Source of the DNA: Thalassia testudinum
Taxonomy: Eukaryota > Streptophyta > Magnoliopsida > Alismatales > Hydrocharitaceae
Assembly: GCA_037157565.1 (NCBI GenBank)
Contig: JAZHRO010000050.1
Coordinates: 42,232,001-42,296,000, forward strand
Reading direction: 5' to 3'
DNA length: 64,000 bases
Shown in pieces: positions 1 through 11,633 of this stretch (its first letter is position 1; each line of letters opens with the position of its first letter). The notes beneath the pieces are model-generated. The model was not told the origin of the DNA. It did not search any database and was given only the letters and a program-made list of their open reading frames with translations. The translations under genes were made by a program, and so were the position numbers.

Positions 1-124
1 AAATGCAATGCATGCCTAACCTAATTTATGCCTAAATGTAGCCTAAAAATCCATTTGCGGAGTAAAATCCTAAGAGCTAGGTTTGTTTTAATGCATAAGA
101 ATGATGATAAACTGACGTTTGTCA
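1..124 (-). repeat. 3' LTR of element A (outer part beyond window)
   Basis: This segment matches 3359-3483 and 44536-44655 by eye. On the + strand it ends in GTCA (121-124); the intact copy ends in TTATCA. It is therefore the U3 start of a reverse-oriented 3' LTR, with the rest lying left of the window. Confidence 0.75.
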
Positions 125-150
125 CATCCCCATGTTTATCTTTTGCTAGT
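125..150 (-). other. Polypurine tract of element A
   Basis: Read on the - strand, this is CTAGCAAAAGATAAACATGGGGATG directly before the LTR start. The same CTAGCAAA...CATGGGG pattern precedes the 3' LTRs of elements C and D, so it is the plus-strand primer for element A. Confidence 0.75.
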
Positions 151-1668
151 CTCTTGGCAAAACTTCAATTTTTTTGGAAAATGGAATTTTTGGGAAATCT
201 AATTTTTTTCTACTTTTGAGGAAAAAAAGATTAAGGGACATTGGTTGATCTAAACACAGGAAGTACGGGATTTGTTAAAGATTAACATCAGGATTTGTTT
301 TTAGATCCAACCATTAGACAAAACGGGATCAATATATCCTCCAGAAAATTCACAAATTAGCCCTTTGTTAGTTAAGATGACTTGAAATTTTTATTTTTAG
401 GATTTTCTAGCTATGAATCTGATTCACAACTTGCAAATCCTTTAAAACCTTATGTCTGTGCTTGTGAAAAGCCAACATTTATAGGGGCATGTTAATTTAT
501 TTATTTAATCTTTTTTTTCTCTCTCCCCCATGCTTATTTTCAGCTTAGTCTTACAACAGATGTGTCGGGATCATCATTCCCGTTACCAATCCTCGAGGGG
601 GTTCTGGCATCAATACTTTGGGATAGCACTATCCATGACACCACCCAGGAGCTCACAACTCCAAAACACAATGCGGTGTAAAGGGGTGATCCAAGCAAAC
701 TCAAGCTCTTGCTTCGACACTATAGGTAGAGCACCATCCAGACACTTGAGCTACTAAAATGCACTTTAATGCTCCATCTAAAGATATAAAATATAGATAT
801 AGAGCAGTGTCGAGGCGGTAACATGTTGACATCGCATCCTCAAAGGAGGCATTTTCCTCCTCGGCGGTGGGAACTCAAACCAATGATCTGTTTCAGACTT
901 TTACTAAGTTCAAACACGGGAGTTTTTCAAGGTTTTAGTTATTTTTCAGTGTTGGCTTGTGTGTGAAAATTGACACAAGAAGTTTCTCAAGACATGCAAG
1001 TTTTTGAATCTGAAACTAAGCCAAATACTTTCCATATTACAAAATAGGATCAAGTCACCTGAACTATCATGAGTTCAGGTGGAATTTTTAGAGAAGGATA
1101 TCTGATCTAGTCTAAAATAGACCCTGAAATTCTAATGATCAGATCCACATCCATCCATAGTTTGTTAAATATTAAATCCCATTATACCAAAAGTGAAATT
1201 TTCAACCTTAGTCCCGATTTCAAAATTTATCCTCAAAAAGTTTTCAACATTTATATTTTTTTTGGGTATGCAAGCAGAAAAATAAAAATGCATGTTTTTA
1301 GATTTTGAAAATCCTAAATTGATCATCAAATTAAAAACATCCCCCATGCTTAAGATATGCCATGTCCTCATGCATTAGGAGGGAAAAGGGATCACCTTAG
1401 TGAAGAACGGTCAGGTTTAGGATGATCAAAACCTAGAAATAGAAGAAGAAAAAAGGAAAGCAGGAAAAAAAATGATGAGTTACCTCCCATCCAGTGCTAT
1501 CTTTTATGCCATTCAGCTGGGCGTGAAGGTATGCACGGAAGATGGAAAATCATGTAAATAGTTGGATACTTGGATGCCTGCAAAAAGGGTGCCTTCTTCT
1601 AGATCCCTAGAAAATTGATTAGAAGCAATATTGGGATCAAAGTTGGATGGAAAACGATAAGTGTAGCC
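151..1668 (-). other. Untranslated 3' region of element A
   Basis: There is no sustained reading frame of retrotransposon type between the end of the protease-tail frame (1669) and the polypurine tract. The only recognisable landmarks are a GGGAGG-type motif at 1476-1490 and a G-rich block at 1339-1376. Where pol would be expected in an autonomous relative, nothing resembling reverse transcriptase or integrase is seen. Confidence 0.6.
1339..1376 (-). other. Internal G-rich (second PPT-like) block of A
   Basis: On the - strand it reads ATGCATGAGGACATGGC, a short spacer, then GCATGGGGGATG. Equivalent blocks occur in B (23150), C (17133), D (28684) and E (60882), always downstream of the coding region and well upstream of the terminal polypurine tract. 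Confidence 0.55.
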
Positions 1669-2884
1669 TTAGTCTGGCCATGGTTTTAAATCAAGTTGGA
1701 TGCCAAACTTGGCTGGGGTTGGTGGCAGGTCCGTAAGAAAGGAGTCGGAGAAGGGATGGTGAAGATTAGGTGAAGTTAGTGTGGAAAAATTAGGTGCGTG
1801 AATAGTGGGTGGGTTAGGGTGATCAGGGGGTGCATCAGGAATGGATTTGGGGTCACAAGTCTCCAGATCACAGATTTCGCTGACCATTGATTCAGAATCA
1901 GAATCCTCAAAAAAATTATGGTCGGTAAGGGTATCTATCAACATTGTCTCCACCATATTGGAAATTTCTGTATCTGAGTCCTCAAAAAAGTTATCATCAT
2001 GGAATCTCCTGAAGGATTTGAAAATATCTAAAGTGATAGTTTGGCTGGCGCAAGTGATATCCATTTTGCCTGTGTGGCAATTGATATTTGCCTTTGCAGT
2101 GGCCAGAAAAGGGCATCCAAGGATTATTGTAGAGTCCAGTAATGATTCAGGTACCTCAATGTCAAGAATCAGAAAGTCTGCAGGGAAGACACAATTCTAG
2201 ACCTTGACCAAAACATCCTCGACAATCCCACGAGGTTTGATTGTAGATCGGTCGGCTAATTGCAGGGTAACCTCGACGGGTTTTAATTCACCGATCTAAA
2301 ATTCTTCAAATAAAATCGTGGGAATAATATTAACTAAGGCACCAAGAACAAGGAGGGTGCGATTAAAAATAGTATCAACAATAATTACTGAGATTAAAGG
2401 CACCCCTGGATTTTCATCTTAGGAGGCAGCTTGCTCTGTATGTCAAAGCTTACTGTCTCCGAAAGATGCAGCTGTCTTAGATTTTTGGCTTGCCTTTTAG
2501 GAGTACAGATCTCCGTCAAAAACTTGGCATAGGCAGGTATATATTTGATGGCATCTAAGAGAGGAATATTGATTTGAACTTGCCCAAATAGATCCATGAG
2601 TTCTTCTGTGGTGGGCTCAGATTTCTTTTTTTTATTGGTGGTGGGGTGGAGAGCTTGTGGGAAAGGGATAATAATCCTGTCTTGAGACTTTTGTATTTCT
2701 TTTTCTTCTTGATGGGGAGGTGGGGAGTCAATTTGCACAGGTATTTCACCAGGTTTGTGTGAAGGCCCGGGATCAGTGGTGATTTTCCCACTCCTCAAAG
2801 TAACTGCATGTGCAGTCGGATTATTATTTGGAGGAGGTGGGGGGGCCTATGGTTGTGGAAACCTGGGAGGCTGCTGAGGTGGTT
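1669..2884 (-). pseudogene. Gag C-terminus and retropepsin of element A, degenerate
   Basis: Reading leftward from about 2884, a proline-rich Gag tail leads into AVTLRSGK (about 2790-2815), a hallmark of the Gag-protease junction in plant gypsy elements. A PFPQ...INIPLLDAI...LPPK segment follows, then the protease core. The core keeps TLQLADRS and a VEDVLVKV-like segment, but the active-site motif reads LVLGALVN instead of the usual LLDLGASVN, so the catalytic Asp is lost. A C-terminal acidic stretch rich in Asp/Glu/Ser (1669-2064) ends the frame. At least one in-frame stop lies just after the active-site region. Gag upstream of the proline-rich tail is missing. Function is inferred from family resemblance; the copy is dead. 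Confidence 0.8.
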
Positions 2885-2887
2885 TAG

Positions 2888-3483
2888 ATCAACTGAGTTG
2901 AGCTAAGCTGAGTCCCCGAGAGCTGGACTTGAGCTTCCTGAGCTGGGATGAGTTCTTCTTCAGCTGGCTGGAGTTGAGTGGAGCTAGATGTAGCTGGATC
3001 TAAGCTGGGGTGAACTCTAGTCAACTCAGCTGAGCTAGCTAGAGCTCCATGTGGACTTGTGGAAGCTAAAATGAGCTATACTCAATTAGGTTGAGCTGGA
3101 TTTGAGCTGACTTGAGTTAGGGTGAGGTAAGACGAACTCTCTTGAGATGCCATTCAGCTGAGATTAGCTAAATGGATCTGGGATGAGCTAACCCTATTTC
3201 CAGTGAGCTAGGTTCCAGCTATGGTGAGCTGGATCAAGCTGAGTTCCAGCTAGTCTGAGCTTCTCCTTCACCATTTGCCTTCTTGAGTGCTAGGGTTTTA
3301 GGGATCTGTATATCTGTTCATCCCTAACACTCACAAAAACATATCAAAGAAATAATAGAAAATGCAATGCATGCCTAACCTAATTTATGCCTAAATGCAG
3401 CTAAAAAATCCATTTGCGGAGTAAAATCCTACAAGTTAGATTTGTTTTAATGCCTAAGAATGATGATAAACTGACGTTTATTA
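2888..3483 (-). repeat. Remnant of 5' LTR of element A, AGCTG-rich
   Basis: It aligns by eye with 44050-44655 of the solo LTR, including the unusual degenerate repeats of AGCTG/AGCTNAG and the conserved last 120 bp. It ends TTATTA instead of TTATCA, a single C-to-T change at the LTR terminus. ATGTC (3484-3488) would be the right flank. The left side of the remnant stops abruptly against Gag sequence. Confidence 0.75.
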
Positions 3484-4238
3484 ATGTCTTTAGGTAAAGA
3501 TCCATCCATAAAAATGACATTAAAATTAATGGAAACCATCAAGTTTTGACCATTTGACATTTTTAATTAACATCCTCCATAAACATAGAACAAAACCAAG
3601 ACAGTAGTACCATCGTTGGAGAAAAACTAGTGAAAAGGGAGAAAAAAGAAACAAAGCTGTTGATTTAGGGCATTTTAAATAAAATTTCAAGTCAGAGATC
3701 TTCCTGTGCCAAGAAATTATGGTGTACCTCAGGCTTTACTTCTGCAACATCTATATCATCACACACCTCCAGGACAAATATCTGAAAATCATAGGAAAGG
3801 TGGATATTGGATAACATTGAAGATATAAAGTTGCAAGCAAAAAACATAGCGGATGCATGTTTTAACTAAAATGAAAAGCAAAGAAGATTGAAATGCAAAG
3901 CCATTTAGTTGAATAACTCAGCACTCTTCACCCACTGTCAAAGCTCTAGTTTAGCGAGAAAATTAATTCCTTTCGATGGTTATAAAATGATCCACTACAG
4001 AATCAGCAGTCTTTATCTTTTTTTTTCCCTCAACATAAAGGAGTCCCACAGGCGTTGTAACAAAAAATGAATATGTTTACATGCAAATCAGATAGGCTCA
4101 AAATGACACAAATGTGACAACATAAATGAAGAACGTTATATTAAAGAAATCTTTATGTGCAAATTACATAAGCTAAAAAAATGCAAATATAACATAAGTG
4201 AAGATCATCATGGTCAAGAAACGGATTTACATTGTGCA
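3484..4238. other. Possible low-copy flank, left half (continues at 38210)
   Basis: No LTR, primer site or retrotransposon protein was recognised here. Removing element B joins this stretch to 38210-38371 through the GTGCA duplication. The - strand has intron-like, T-rich texture and one candidate terminal exon (3692-3781). It may be a host-gene fragment or an unrecognised repeat. Confidence 0.4.
3692..3781 (-). pseudogene. Candidate terminal coding exon of unknown gene
   Basis: On the - strand a pyrimidine-rich stretch ending GATTTTCAG is followed by 29 open codons and TGA. The peptide begins IFVLEVCDDIDVAEVKPEV and ends AQEDL. It has the shape of a 90-bp last exon with a good 3' splice site. 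I do not recognise the family. A second open stretch on the same strand (about 3960-4055, containing TPVGLLYVEGKKK) could be another exon or chance. The length is short enough that a chance open frame cannot be excluded. If real, its upstream part has been separated by the 34-kb insertion of element B. Confidence 0.25.
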
Positions 4239-6829
4239 TGATGGGAACACCATCATAGGCCCTAACTGGCTACTTTTAATCTAGAATAAAAGATAAAAGT
4301 TCCTACATATCCATCTGAGGGTCATAACTCCACTTCAGGCTATTTTGAGAAGAGAATAGAAAACTAGGGTTAATTCTGTATTTTTAATAGCATATCATGA
4401 ACACAGAATAACCAAGGGATTTTCTAGGGGTGAAATAAAGGTCAAATGAGCATTAAAGTCTAGTAAGTGGGTTCATGTCGATAGAAATAGGTTTTCATAT
4501 ATTTCGAGAATTAACAGTAACTCAAAATTCTAATTTCAGATCTGCTTAAATAATAGAAGTTCAAGTCATAATAAAATTTATCTAAACCTTCTAAAAATCA
4601 TAAAAAAATATTCCATAAGGTTTGGTACACTTGATTTGACCTTTGGAACCCATTTCGACCTTAAATAGAGTCACAAATACAATTTTGCCTGTTTGGGTTT
4701 TTGCATAAAATTTTCTAGACAAACTTGGTCAAAACTGAAATCTGACTTCACCATTAGATTCTTTGGGTTCAAATTAGGTTTGTACCAAAATTTGGGCCCA
4801 ATCAGAGTTCATCATGACTTAGTTTACATTTTGGTCCAAGTTGACTCTTTCTCTCTCACTCATGCCCCTAACATTCAAACTCTTTACAAATAGCCCCTTA
4901 ACCTCCCTTCATCTTCTTCAAATGGGTCCCTGCTACCATTGCAGGTGTGAACCCACAGACCCAAGCTCTCAATCAAGGATTCCTCTCTGATTGCTTGGCC
5001 AATTCCTTCCAAAATTGGTAGGGATAATCTGGAGGAAGTCCTAATCCGTCTAAACCTAGATTTTGACCCCAAATCCCCTCATAAAGCATGTGTGAATCCT
5101 TGGATTTCAAGGATCTTATCCCTAAAAATTCGAGCTTCTCAATCTTGTTTCCAGGCTTAGAAGCTTGCTTGAAGCTCCATAAAAGACTCCTTATTGTCAA
5201 GCCGAACTCCTTAGCGAGTTTTAGGCCCAAAATTCCCTCGTCTTCTCTACCTCTGGTCGACTCCAAACTCCACTCTGGCGACCTCCTCCCTATGATCTCC
5301 TCGCCTACTGCCACATACTCTAGGCAGTAGGTCCATCTTCCCCAACTTCTTCCACACCTCGCCATACCTGCGAGGGGCTCCCTCTCTCTTCAAGCATCGC
5401 CGTCCTACCTCCCGAAGCCACCTTCGTCTCTGGCACCGGCCAATCATAGCCGGTGCCATCTCTACTTCCCCTTCATCTGCAACCGCCAGCATTCAACTCC
5501 GCATCTCCCACTGATTTGATTTGCACACTCGACACTCGCTTCAGAGCGCCCTCATGCTTGCACCACCATCATCTCCTTTGTCTCCAGTGTACCTCCAGCG
5601 ACCTTGCAAATCTGCTACAATGCACCAATCCACTCCCCATCGGTCCAGAAACCTCCACTGTGTCCTCACAAGAAAAACCTCTCAAGTAATTGAGGGGATT
5701 AGTAGCTCACCCACTCCACCCAACACAAGCACCTTCGCCCCACCTTCTCAAGGTTGTCAGACCTCCATACTTACTCGCATCGCACGCCATACCCACCAAC
5801 GCACTCGCCGTTCCATGACGATCCTTTTGAGCATATTTGACGTGGTCGCAAGGCTATCTTTTGTTTTTCAGGTGATCATTGGACCTCTGTCGCCACCCTC
5901 AACTTTGCCGACCTCATCTTTTGTCATTCGGCCACAATCCCTCCAGGATCAACTTCTAAGCTTTGTGGCTGACTCCCAAACTTCCCTCCAGCTCCGCAAT
6001 TGAGGCAGCAAGTGCTTCTCTCAGCCTCAATCAGAGGCGTCATCAGCTGCTGCTGTGTTGTGACGAAGAAGGGACAAGATAGTCCCACATTGTGGAAATC
6101 AGAAGCTGTCCATGTGCATAAAAGGAATTTCTACCCCTGACGCCTTTCCCGTGACACGGGGGTCGGGTCCCTTGCCACCTTCACCCTCTTACCTGAGCGC
6201 TCATTCCTCGCTTGCCACCACGCCTGGTCCGCTATTTACACTCAATTACCTAGTCGATTACCCGATTAAGGTTGAGTCTCTGAGAGAATTAAGAAGAAAA
6301 AGGGAGAGAGAGAGGGGGGTTTTTGCTCTTCATGCCCCTCTACACTTAGCAGATTCTAAGAGGCCTTTGCCTCTATGCTTTGTTGTGCTTGCCTCTTCCT
6401 TGAGGCATGGACGAAGAAGAGAAGAGGCCTTTGCCTCTTCTGTGGAGCTGTGTTCTGTTGATTTTAAAGCTGCTGTTGCATCATTTAACTTGGTTGACAT
6501 GGAATATTTGGTTGGATTTACTGTTCATTTATTTGAGATACTTGAGCTTAGTTTCAAGGGTTAATTTGGTTATTCAAATAACCATTTTAACCCTTTTTTT
6601 TTGCATTGTAATACTTGATTTCATATATATATCATTTCGAGTTGTTCTAAATAAAGTTTTGGTCATAATTGCATATATTTCTTGTGATTAGTGAGATTGA
6701 ATTGCCATTAATTGCTTCATATGTTCGACCTCAGTCTCTTGTGATTCTGAGTTATAAATTTAAATGATTTGAGCGATTTTGTCCTATACTACGACGCATC
6801 TCTTAAACAACGACGAATTCACTTAAACA
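4239..6829 (+). repeat. 5' LTR of element B
   Basis: This 2,591-bp LTR runs from TGATGGGAACACC to ACTTAAACA and is followed after three bases by the primer site. It matches the interrupted right LTR (24488-25874 plus 37087-38204). A tract near 4980-5110 is longer than in the right LTR. Short open frames inside it have no similarity I recognise and are taken as chance. Confidence 0.9.
5178..5185 (+). promoter_or_regulatory. Decayed TATA box in 5' LTR of B
   Basis: The right LTR has TATAAAAG at the matching place (25348-25355). Here it reads CATAAAAG, so the first base has changed. The downstream region would carry the transcription start. Confidence 0.45.
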
Positions 6830-6832
6830 TTT

Positions 6833-6850
6833 TGGCGTCGTTGCCAGGGA
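6833..6850 (+). other. Primer-binding site of element B (tRNA-Asp type)
   Basis: TGGCGTCGTTGCCAGGGA lies three bases inside the LTR end. It is close to the complement of the plant tRNA-Asp 3' end (TGGCGCCGTTGCCGGGGA), with two transition differences. This fixes the orientation of B. Confidence 0.85.
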
Positions 6851-7843
6851 ACAACGCGTAGTTTGATTTCACTGGTTATAATTTCTGATCTGATACTAAC
6901 TTGTCTTATCTATTTTGTTGTATTTGTGCAAGGTACACAAAGAAGATCAGCCGCACGACAAACATTTTAGGGGCAGGTAATTTCATTTCCATCCTCTTAG
7001 AGCCCCTATTTCTTGAAAGAATTAAAAAGAGAAATTAATTAGGATCAAACTTGCATTTATTATTAGACTTAATCACTTGAGTTACCTGATTTGATTCATT
7101 TTAGACATCCTCATCCAGATTTCTACACCTGCTAAGAACTTATGGTATCTAGGGCTATTCACCTTCTTGATTGAGCCCTAGGTACCCAATTGGGAAAGAA
7201 CTGATTGGACCAAAAAGAGCAAAATTAGGGTTACCATCTTAGGGTTGAGAAAACACACCTGCCTGAAATAACAAGAATTGATTTTCCCACATTGTGTGTC
7301 ACCTAAACTCTTGCTTGAATTAACCTAATCAAGAGAACCCAAAAATTAAGCTCTAATCATCCACTTGAATCCTAAAACCTCAAACTTAATAACCTGTTTG
7401 CAAATCACTTAGGGTAATTTTGGGCTCATTACCCAACTCATCCTCAACCTTAGGGCAAGTTAGGTGAAATTAACTCACCATGTGGGTCAACCAACCTTCA
7501 AATTAAGTCACCAAGCACAATCAACTCTAAAGTTCAAGTGAAATTCTAAGCACCTAACTTTAGGATTAAAATTGGTAGATTTAAGGGATCAAGTTGCTCA
7601 TTCCGGTCTACTTGGATCCACTGTGACAAGGAAGGTCAGGTGGGGGAAACCCTGTAACCCGTGGGGACGTTCTGTTGTGTAGGGGTCTTTGCGAGACTCC
7701 CTTATTGGCTACCCAAGTATTTCTCAGGTGAGTAATTTTCTGATTAAGAGGTATCATCCGCCTCGAACTTAGTCATCCAAAATTTTTTGGGTGCCTCGAT
7801 TGGGTCCATCACATATTCTGTCCCTCATTTGGTTCCCTAGTGC
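6851..7843 (+). other. Untranslated leader of element B
   Basis: About 1 kb between the primer site and the Gag start has no sustained frame. It is the expected position of packaging and dimerisation signals, but I saw no specific motif that I can defend. Confidence 0.5.
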
Positions 7844-9569
7844 ATGTTCAGGAGGAGATCCTTAAGACCACCCTTGAGACCTCCTTTAGCTGTTCATTCT
7901 CGTCGAGGCCAAGCCTCTACTCACTTGTTTGTGCTACCTCCCAACTAGATCAATATCTCTTCTGATTCATCTGAGCCTAGATCTCCTTCATCTATAGCCA
8001 TAGAACATCAAGCAGAAGAACGCAATGTACAAGGTTAGATACAACACCTCAATGATCTATTCCATGCACATTCCAATCCACCACCGCGTCCTTAGATGCA
8101 AGATCACTACAATCTTGCCACAGTGGAAATTGAACCTAGAGTACAAATCCCTGCTGAAGGACTTGATGTTGAACTCAAGCCAAACATGATCCATGCTATT
8201 CCTAAATTCCATGGCTAAAACTCCGAAGATGCCTTCCAGCACATCATGCAGCTACAACATCTGGCCCAGACCTTCAGGCTTGCTATACAAAATCGTGACA
8301 TCCTGCTCATGAAGATGTTCTCCTCACTCATGGGTAAAGTTGTCGATTGGTTCCAAACTATGAATCATCCAATCAACACTTGGGGGGAACTCCATAATGA
8401 ATTCTTACAAAATTTTTCCCCATTGGTTGGATGAATGCTTTAAGGCACCAGATCACACACTTCACGTAAAATCCAGGAGAATCACTTCATGAGGCATGAG
8501 ATCACTTTTTGTATCTCATGCGGAGATGCTCCCATCATGGAGTTCCAAAGTGGGAACAAGTCCAGTCTTTTTACTATGGTCTTTGTGACGAGATCAAACT
8601 ATTTGTCAATGAAACCTGTGGTGGAAGCATCATGGGTCAGCATGAAGATACCGTTTAGGAGATTCTCGAGAATATGTACGAGACTCCATAAACAATGAAT
8701 CTATGGGTATGTTCAACTAGACGACTACCCGAGCATTGACAAACACGTGAGGGGCACATGAGACTCAAGGCTTGTCCACATTCGTCGATCTGGAGCTAAT
8801 AGCTAGTCGCCTAGACAAGGTCTCTATTATCGAGAAAAAGGTGGATGACTTGGCTCGACATCTACATAGAACCACCTTAGCACTGCAGATCATGTATGCA
8901 CAACCGTCCTTTAGTAGGGAGCTTGTGGATAACATTTATCACCACTCTCATCAGGGGATGGACACATATCCACCCCATTTGATCTTGGTTTTAGAGGAAA
9001 CTTTGGAACTTCCTGCTCTAGTTGGGGGAACTTTGAACCCTCGTATTCTGACTTCTCTAGAGTTTCTCAGACCTGCAAGGATCTCCACGCCATCTAGAAT
9101 GATCCATTTTTTAACACTTATAACCTTGGATGGTGAAATAATCCCAACTTTGCTTGGTCAGGGAATAATCAAAATCCAAGATCTCAATTCCAGCCCCAAC
9201 CATAAGATCCACGCCCATATCATCCTCCTCAACCTAGGCCCAATCTAAATTATCAATCTGAGCCACCAAGGGAAGATCATATGACTCTTATCCTACAAAT
9301 CCTGGTTGACATTCAAAAATCAAATGCAGTTATGCAGAAACAACATAAAGACGAGATCACAGAGGTTTGAGATCAACTCACACAGATGGCGAATTCTCGC
9401 CAACATAGTGCCCTTCCCTCCCAACCTCTACCAAAGCCAAATAACATGTCAACTCAAAAACACATACTGAATCAAATCCAAGGTCAAGCAAGCTACACTC
9501 AGCCAGGCCCATCCACTCATACTTGCGTGTTTTCCTCATCCACCTCAGCTGATTCGAATCACACCACGA
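7844..9569 (+). pseudogene. Gag of element B, degenerate and split by element C
   Basis: The start codon follows TAGTGC and the product begins MFRRRSLRPPLRPPLAVHSR. The same TAGTGCATGTT context starts Gag of element C. Core Gag sequence follows (LDVELKPNMIHAIPKFHG, then DAFQHIMQLQHL, then KFFPIGWMNALRHQ-type text after a frameshift near 8425). Further on come the FYYGL and NETCGG motifs and a NPNFAW segment near 9150, usual in the C-terminal part of these Gags. There are several in-frame TAG/TAA codons and at least two frameshifts. The frame resumes at 21330 beyond element C. The role is structural capsid protein of a cytoplasmic virus-like particle, known from the family. Confidence 0.8.
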
Positions 9570-9902
9570 CCTATTGATTGCACCGCAAAAATATGCCTGC
9601 AATTGTGTCGTCTTGTGCTATTTCCTAGCATTACCAGTGCATATTAGGGTTCCATAGTCGCATTTATAAAAATACATGAAAGCATGCATTTTAATTGAGA
9701 GGGGAGGAGAGTAAATAAGTGGCCTTACAATTAACATTTTTCCTCAAGTGCATCTTTGCAAAATTCACCATCGTTTTATTTTTTATTTCACTTGATTTTG
9801 AAATCTTCCCCACGGCTGCATGGAGCATCCTCTTTGTCCTCGCGCCATTCCCTGCTCAGGCCCTTTCCCTACGCCAGCCTCTCCCTGCCATGAGCCATGC
9901 AT

Positions 9903-9937
9903 GAGCATGCACAGCCAGGGCATGGCTGTGCATGCTC
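9903..9937 (+). promoter_or_regulatory. Perfect inverted repeat upstream of TATA in 5' LTR of C
   Basis: GAGCATGCACAGCC and its exact complement GGCTGTGCATGCTC flank a 7-nt centre (14-bp arms), 11 bases before the TATA box. CATGCA sextets occur in and next to the arms. The same structure is intact in the right LTR (18612-18646). Confidence 0.7.
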
Positions 9938-9948
9938 TCCTCTTCCTC

Positions 9949-9957
9949 TATAAAATA
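9949..9957 (+). promoter_or_regulatory. TATA box of 5' LTR of C
   Basis: TATAAAATA after a pyrimidine-rich run is conserved in the right LTR. It predicts transcription start around 9980. Confidence 0.65.
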
Positions 9958-10100
9958 GCCACAGCTCCTTTGCAAAAGCGAGCCTGGTCCTTCACATAGA
10001 AAACCAAAGAAACACACAACAGCTCTCTAGGCCACCATCTCCTCCCTCTCCCTCCACATGCCGGCCCTCCTCCGAGGAGACACCCGACGGACAGGAGCAC

Positions 10101-10130
10101 CTCACGGTGGTGCACAACCACCACCGTGAG
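10101..10130 (+). other. Hairpin in transcribed part of 5' LTR of C
   Basis: CTCACGGTGGTG and CACCACCGTGAG form a perfect 12-bp stem with a 6-nt loop, about 150 bases after the TATA box. It is unchanged in the right LTR (18813-18842). It could act as a dimerisation or packaging stem, which is inference. Confidence 0.6.
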
Positions 10131-10659
10131 ACCACCACCGCCCAGCTCATCAAAGAGCCGGTGGGCGTGGTGGCCTTCTTCCCTGTTCCACCTTCCACGC
10201 CATTTCAACCATTACACCAAAACTTCAAGCTGTGAAGCTCCATCGGCCACTGCCCGCTTTGCAGCAGCCGGTCGAGCCCCACAGCAGCTGGTCGAGCCCC
10301 ACAGCAGCAGCAGCAAGGCGGCAGCAGCGCACGCAGGCCTTCCACGCGTGCCTGCAGGCGCCCTCGCCTCCAGCTTCTTCGCGCAAGCGCCCTGTCGCGC
10401 TCTCTCTTCCACCCTCAACCGGCCACTACGTGCCTCTGCAGCGGTCGGCCAAGCCTCACCACGCACCCCTGCCAGCACCCGCAAGCCTCCGCACAAGCAA
10501 CAGGTCATCCTCGCCCTCCACCGCGCACGCCAGCAGCCCTCTCCGCGCACTCTGTCGCGACATCCTGCCCACAAGCCACCAGCCGGAGTCACTCTTCTGT
10601 GCGCGCTGAGCCGTCCGCACTCACAGCACAGCCTGCTCCCGGTTGCGTGGCTCGCCCGG

Positions 10660-10710
10660 CCACTGTAGCCACTGTTCACGCAATTTTGCGAAACACTGTG
10701 GCTACAGTGG
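10660..10710 (+). other. Third inverted repeat in 5' LTR of C
   Basis: CCACTGTAGCCAC pairs exactly with GTGGCTACAGTGG over a 25-nt centre. The right LTR (19352-19402) keeps 12 of the pairs although its centre differs in length, so the stem is better preserved than the loop. Confidence 0.55.
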
Positions 10711-11139
10711 GGTGACCAGTGAGTTTCTCACTTTACCAGTCACTCGGCATGCTGCAACCGCTGTTCGCTCGTGCGCGCGTCTCGCCTCGCGTTCTGCCAG
10801 CGCCCGCCCGTGCATCTGGCAGCCCCGGCACCTGCCTGCGTCGTCCGCTCTCTTCGCCCACGCGCGCTTGCCAGCGCCCGCTCCAGCCCTTCGCGCAGCG
10901 CGGTGCGTTCCGGCCTCCACTTTCCACGCCCACGCCCTCCAGCGCGCTCCTCTCTACACGCATACGCGCCTGCGCACGCGCGTGGAGCCTCCAGACAGCG
11001 CTTAGAAGCTGCAGACGTCTTAACTTGCCTCCCTCACCTCCAGCAGTGCTCTCTCTCTCTCTCTCACAACACTCTCTTGCTATCTCTTTACTGACTCTTG
11101 CACACACATACACTCACTTTCACACACACACCTATACAC

Positions 11140-11425
11140 TATTATATACATATATATATATACGTATACATATATATATTGATATGTATACATATATTTA
11201 TATACATATATATATATATTATTTATATAATTAAGTATTAGTATACATATATATAGTTATATTTTTATACATATATCTATACATATATTAGTACTTATAT
11301 AAATATGTATTAGTCTATATACATACACACACACATATATATATATATATATACATCTATATACTTATATATATATATACATATATATACACATATACTT
11401 ATACATACATATATATACATATATT

Positions 11426-11456
<31 letters not shown>

Positions 11457-11602
11457 ATATCTATCTACATATATCTATATACATATATTACCATATATAT
11501 ATATATATTTACATCTATATAGTTATATATACATGCTTATACATATATATATACATATATATATATACATATATATATACATATATCTATCTATACATAT
11601 AC

Positions 11603-11633
<31 letters not shown>

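Larger units (their letters stand above)
1..3483 (-). mobile_element. Element A: truncated Ty3/gypsy gag-protease element
   Basis: This is a non-autonomous LTR retrotransposon read right to left. Its 3' LTR runs off the window's left edge and ends at 124. Its 5' LTR survives only as 2888-3483, and gag-protease lies between. The terminal 120 bp of the two LTR pieces are near-identical to each other and to the right end of the solo LTR at 42595-44655, which shows the full LTR is about 2.06 kb. The rest of the 5' LTR, the primer-binding site and most of gag are deleted, so protein-coding sequence joins LTR sequence directly near 2885. No reverse transcriptase or integrase is present. Confidence 0.8.

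Noticed and set aside
5247..6003. Several open frames in the B LTR (for example 5521-6003)
   Set aside because: They are not preserved in the right LTR of B or the 38372 relic, so they look like chance frames in a C-rich U3/R region.
10126..11234. Long overlapping open frames on both strands in the GC-rich part of the C LTR
   Set aside because: High GC lowers stop frequency. The frames differ between the two LTRs by indels, and the translations are Ala/Pro/Arg/Ser-rich without domains.
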